Of a stretch of 7,876 nt of DNA, positions 6,160 through 7,876 are shown piece after piece. Made by a program: the position numbers and the translations under genes. How positions within the stretch are numbered: position 1 is the first letter of the stretch; each line of letters opens with the position of its first letter. Origin of the DNA: JAUWQU01 sp964605095. Its GTDB lineage: Bacteria; Planctomycetota; Phycisphaerae; SM23-33. The notes beneath the pieces were generated by a model that searched no databases, had not been told where the DNA came from, and saw only the letters and a program-made list of their open reading frames with translations. Location of the stretch: the NCBI GenBank assembly GCA_964605095.1, contig CAZSBS010000230.1, forward strand, positions 1 to 7,876, written 5' to 3'.

Positions 6160-6188
6160 CCCGAAGTTCCAGCTTTTCTCGGGGGTAA

Positions 6189-6349
6189 TTCTGCCATAAG
6201 CGGTGGCTTGTCCGCGAGGTGCTGGCCTGTCAAGTCCGCAAGATCCGCGAGCGGGTCGGCCTGCGCGTGGGCAGGGTGCTGGACCGTTTCAAGATGGGCA
6301 AGCACTTGCGGATCGAGATCACCGATACCTCGTTCGGCTACATGCTGGC
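6189..6349 (+). pseudogene. Fragment of a transposase, probably IS1634-like
   Basis: The frame is open from just after a TAA at 6186. It encodes about 50 residues including KIRERVGLRVGRVLDRFKMG and KHLRIEITDTSFGY. The pattern of a basic helix, then (V)GRVL.R.KM.KH and a beta stretch ending in D..F.Y, recalls the middle of IS1634/IS4-like DDE transposases just before their EAALDGIYVIRTS region, which is absent here. There is no start, no catalytic residue and no terminal inverted repeat. The homology stops near 6349, where a different gene fragment begins. The family call is from memory of the motif and is moderate. Confidence 0.42.
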
Positions 6350-6352
6350 TGA

Positions 6353-6445
6353 CCGGGCGACGTGCAGTACATCATCCATCCCGGCGCCAATTCTGGCGAG
6401 GACGACGCCGTGGTAATTGGCGTACGCGTGCAGATGAGTTTTTGA
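6353..6445 (+). pseudogene. 3' remnant of an OprB-like porin gene
   Basis: In the frame directly after TGA (6350-6352), 30 codons read PGDVQYIIHPGANS, then GEDDAVVIGVRVQMSF and a TGA stop. This is the typical end of carbohydrate-selective (OprB-type) porins: PD.QYI..PGGNS...DA.V.G.R....F, with the terminal Phe of an outer-membrane beta-barrel. All upstream coding sequence is missing, replaced by the transposase-like fragment. It cannot be expressed as a porin. I am fairly confident of the type, less so of the exact family. Confidence 0.55.
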
Positions 6446-6522
6446 CGACCGACATGGCCGGCATTACCGCACTGTCCGGGAGAACCCCACTCAATTTGGC
6501 TTGGTTCGGGACCGGGATTGTG

Positions 6523-6550
6523 GTATTACGATATATTGAGAACGTAATAT
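6523..6550. promoter_or_regulatory. NikR-like operator with overlapping -10 element
   Basis: GTATTAC (6523-6529), 14 nt, GTAATAT (6544-6550): an inverted repeat in which all but the outermost bases match. It resembles the GTGTTAC-N14-GTAACAC type of NikR (nickel-responsive repressor) site known from deltaproteobacteria. It ends 23 nt before the cbiM start codon. TATATT (6532-6537) within the spacer could be the -10 box, so a bound dimer would block RNA polymerase. The good fit of site and gene function supports the call. No nikR gene is in the window. Confidence 0.6.
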
Positions 6551-6573
6551 TCTCAGAGAAGAGGAAAGCAACG

Positions 6574-6718
6574 ATGCATATGGCTGACGCACTGATTTCG
6601 CCCGCGGTTGGCGGGACGATGTGGGCTGTCGGTGGCGGGCGGCCTTGGACCGGGGGCGGCTGCGCGGCGTCGTAGGCGTTTTGCCAAGAAGCCAGGAAGC
6701 GTCGAAAGGGCCTCGGTC
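6574..6718 (+). pseudogene. cbiM: Remnant of cbiM (nickel/cobalt ECF transporter substrate-binding component)
   Basis: ATG at 6574 has a good ribosome site (GAGGAAA, 6561-6567) and begins MHMADALISPAVGGTMWAV, the recognisable N-terminus of a CbiM subfamily. The His at position 2 is the conserved residue that takes part in metal binding. The frame then changes to Gly/Arg-rich codons and stops at TAG (6673-6675) after 33 residues. In the +1 frame the reading continues open (AGGLGPGAAARRRRR, then FAKKPGSVERAS) into cbiQ. A complete CbiM has more than 200 residues and several membrane helices, so most of the gene is gone by deletion, with a frameshift or the join at about 6630. It might still act as a short leader ORF feeding ribosomes to cbiQ, but it cannot form an S component. 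Confidence 0.7.
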
Positions 6719-7531
6719 ATGGCCGACATTTACAGCAAAGCGGCCGACATAGGCTGGCTCGACCGCCTGGCCAGCCGGGATACGCCCCTTCATCGCATCG
6801 ATCCGCGAGCCAAACTGCTGACCACGCTGGCGTTCATTGCCGTCACCCTGTCATACGGCAAGTACCAGCTTGCGCCGCTGATGCCGCTTGCGATCTACCC
6901 AGCCATGCTGATCGCCCTGGGCGACGTGCCGGTTAGGTTCATCGCGCGCAAGCTGCTGGTCGTCTCGCCGCTGGCGGTCTTCGTGGGCCTGTTCAACCCG
7001 CTGCTGGACCGCCAGACGGTTATGACGCTTGGGCCGGTCGCGATTTCGGGCGGCTGGGTGTCGTTTGCGTCGATCCTGGTGCGGTTCGTGCTGACTGTCA
7101 GCGCCACTTTGGCGCTGGTTGCCGGCACGGGCATACACGGCGTCTGTCGCGGCCTGGAGAGGCTGGGCGTGCCGTCGGCGTTTACGGTGCAGGTGCTGAT
7201 GCTCTATCGGTACCTGTTCGTGCTGGTGGCTGAGGGTTCACGGATGGCGCGTGCCCGTGCCCTGCGGTCCGTGGGCGGGCGGGGAATGGGATTGCGGACC
7301 CACGGCGCGATGCTGGGCAGCCTGCTGCTGCGCACGCTGGACCGCGCCCAGAGGGTCCACGCGGCCATGTGCTGTCGCGGCTTCGACGGGCGCGTCCGCA
7401 CCATCGAGCCGCTGCGTTTTGGCGCGAAGGACGCGGCGTTCCTGGCCGGGTGGCTGGGCGCGCTGGCACTGTTGCGCGTGTTCGACCTGCCCGGGCTGCT
7501 CGGTGCGATTGCGACCGGAGGCGGCAGATGA
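6719..7531 (+). CDS. cbiQ: ECF transporter membrane (T) component CbiQ, nickel/cobalt type
   Basis: 270 aa from ATG at 6719, with AAAGGG (6705-6710) as ribosome site. The frame continues open upstream, but MADIYSKAADIGWLDRLA is the normal CbiQ start, followed by the conserved PLHRIDPRAKLL before the first membrane segment. Hydrophobic helices follow at about 33-80, 83-105, 118-145 and 242-258. The cytoplasmic coupling region carries the two Ala-Arg motifs that contact the ATPase: MARARALRS (176-184) and RAQRVHAAMCCRGFDG (209-224). CbiQ links the ATPases CbiO to the metal-binding CbiM in the inner membrane for Ni2+ or Co2+ uptake. The gene appears intact and full-length. It overlaps cbiO by ATGA, implying translational coupling. 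Its partner CbiM is reduced to a remnant directly upstream. Confidence 0.93.
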   Translation: MADIYSKAADIGWLDRLASRDTPLHRIDPRAKLLTTLAFIAVTLSYGKYQLAPLMPLAIYPAMLIALGDVPVRFIARKLLVVSPLAVFVGLFNPLLDRQTVMTLGPVAISGGWVSFASILVRFVLTVSATLALVAGTGIHGVCRGLERLGVPSAFTVQVLMLYRYLFVLVAEGSRMARARALRSVGGRGMGLRTHGAMLGSLLLRTLDRAQRVHAAMCCRGFDGRVRTIEPLRFGAKDAAFLAGWLGALALLRVFDLPGLLGAIATGGGR

Positions 7532-7876
7532 GCCATCACATTGTGGAAGCCACGGACCTCCGCTACAGCTACTCCGACGGCACGGAGGCCCTTTGCGGCC
7601 TGTCGTTCCGCATTACGCACGGCGAGTCGGTGGCCATCGTGGGCGCCAACGGTGCGGGCAAGAGCACACTGCTCCAGCACCTCAGCGGCTGCCTGCTGCC
7701 GGCAACCGGCACGGTGCTGATAGGCGACACCATCCTGACGGCCAAGACCCTCGCCATCGTTCGCCGCACGGTGGGGATGGTGTTCCAGGACCCCGACGAC
7801 CAGTTGTTCATGCCGACGGTATTCGCCGACGTGGCGTTCGGGCCGGTCAACCTCGGCCTGCCGCCCGACCAGGTGC
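7528..7876 (+). CDS. cbiO: ECF transporter ATPase CbiO (N-terminal part; continues beyond window)
   Basis: Starts at ATG 7528, which overlaps the cbiQ stop (ATGA). 116 codons are present before the right edge. It begins HHIVEATDLRYSYSDG, the usual A-loop region with an aromatic residue, then Walker A GANGAGKS (39-46) and the Q-loop VFQDPDDQLF (85-94), which is typical of the CbiO/EcfA group, then the PTVFADVAFGPVNLGL segment. The signature, Walker B and H-loop motifs lie outside the window. It provides ATP hydrolysis for metal uptake through CbiQ. Nothing in the visible part is abnormal. Confidence 0.92.
   Translation, partial: MSHHIVEATDLRYSYSDGTEALCGLSFRITHGESVAIVGANGAGKSTLLQHLSGCLLPATGTVLIGDTILTAKTLAIVRRTVGMVFQDPDDQLFMPTVFADVAFGPVNLGLPPDQV

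Noticed and set aside
6160..6183. Intrinsic terminator after der
   Set aside because: CCCGA/TCGGG is only 5 bp with a 14-nt loop and no T-tract follows.
6208..6675. 155-codon plus-strand frame from 6208
   Set aside because: It runs through two gene remnants in the wrong frame. Only its end, from ATG 6574, coincides with the cbiM remnant.
6608..6718. Extended cbiQ start at 6608
   Set aside because: The extra 37 residues are out of keeping with CbiQ, whose normal N-terminus begins at 6719 with its own ribosome site. The upstream part is probably cbiM debris.
1..7876. CRISPR array, tRNA or rRNA
   Set aside because: No regularly spaced repeats, cloverleaf or conserved rRNA segments seen on either strand.

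Overview
The window reads like a chromosomal segment of a GC-rich Gram-negative bacterium, most likely a planctomycete. The clues are a secreted protein combining an autotransporter-type beta-strand repeat with a LamG-like domain, a Der GTPase with an unusual second P-loop and a long basic tail, and a nickel/cobalt ECF transporter operon. The assignment rests on gene style only, since there is no rRNA or other marker here.

Left part (1-3620), minus strand. Two genes for exported proteins lie in tandem. The downstream one (2190 to beyond the left edge) is a large secreted beta-repeat/LamG-like protein. The upstream one (3441-2752) starts as a secreted LamG-like protein but changes abruptly, in frame, into the C-terminal Fis-type helix-turn-helix of an NtrC-class (sigma-54 activator) regulator. 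Both genes carry nearly the same cassette: a TTGACA-N17-TAG..T promoter, a leader of about 140 nt with a conserved fold and a hairpin that could hide the Shine-Dalgarno sequence, and the same first 20 or so codons of signal peptide. Between the genes is a very C-rich, G-poor stretch (as read in the minus-strand RNA) that looks like a Rho loading site.

Middle (3620-4330). A non-coding stretch on the plus strand has a good promoter (TTTACA-N18-TATATT) whose -10 sits in a 27-bp dyad. It is followed by about 100 nt that fold into three tightly packed hairpins ending in a terminator-like stem: a candidate small RNA. After it comes a small minus-strand membrane protein of unknown function with no obvious ATG start.

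Right part (4330-7876), plus strand. der encodes the two-domain ribosome-assembly GTPase, here with a C-terminal extension of about 170 residues. It is followed by a scar of gene fragments: a piece of an IS1634-like transposase and the last codons of an OprB-like porin. Then comes an ECF-type nickel/cobalt transporter operon with a NikR-like operator (GTATTAC-N14-GTAATAT), a cbiM reduced to its first codons, an intact cbiQ, and the start of cbiO, which overlaps cbiQ by ATGA. The substrate-binding component is therefore missing although its promoter region and partners remain.

Three abrupt gene-to-gene junctions (about 3050, about 6350 and about 6630) in under 8 kb suggest repeated deletion here, or an assembly problem that should be excluded first.
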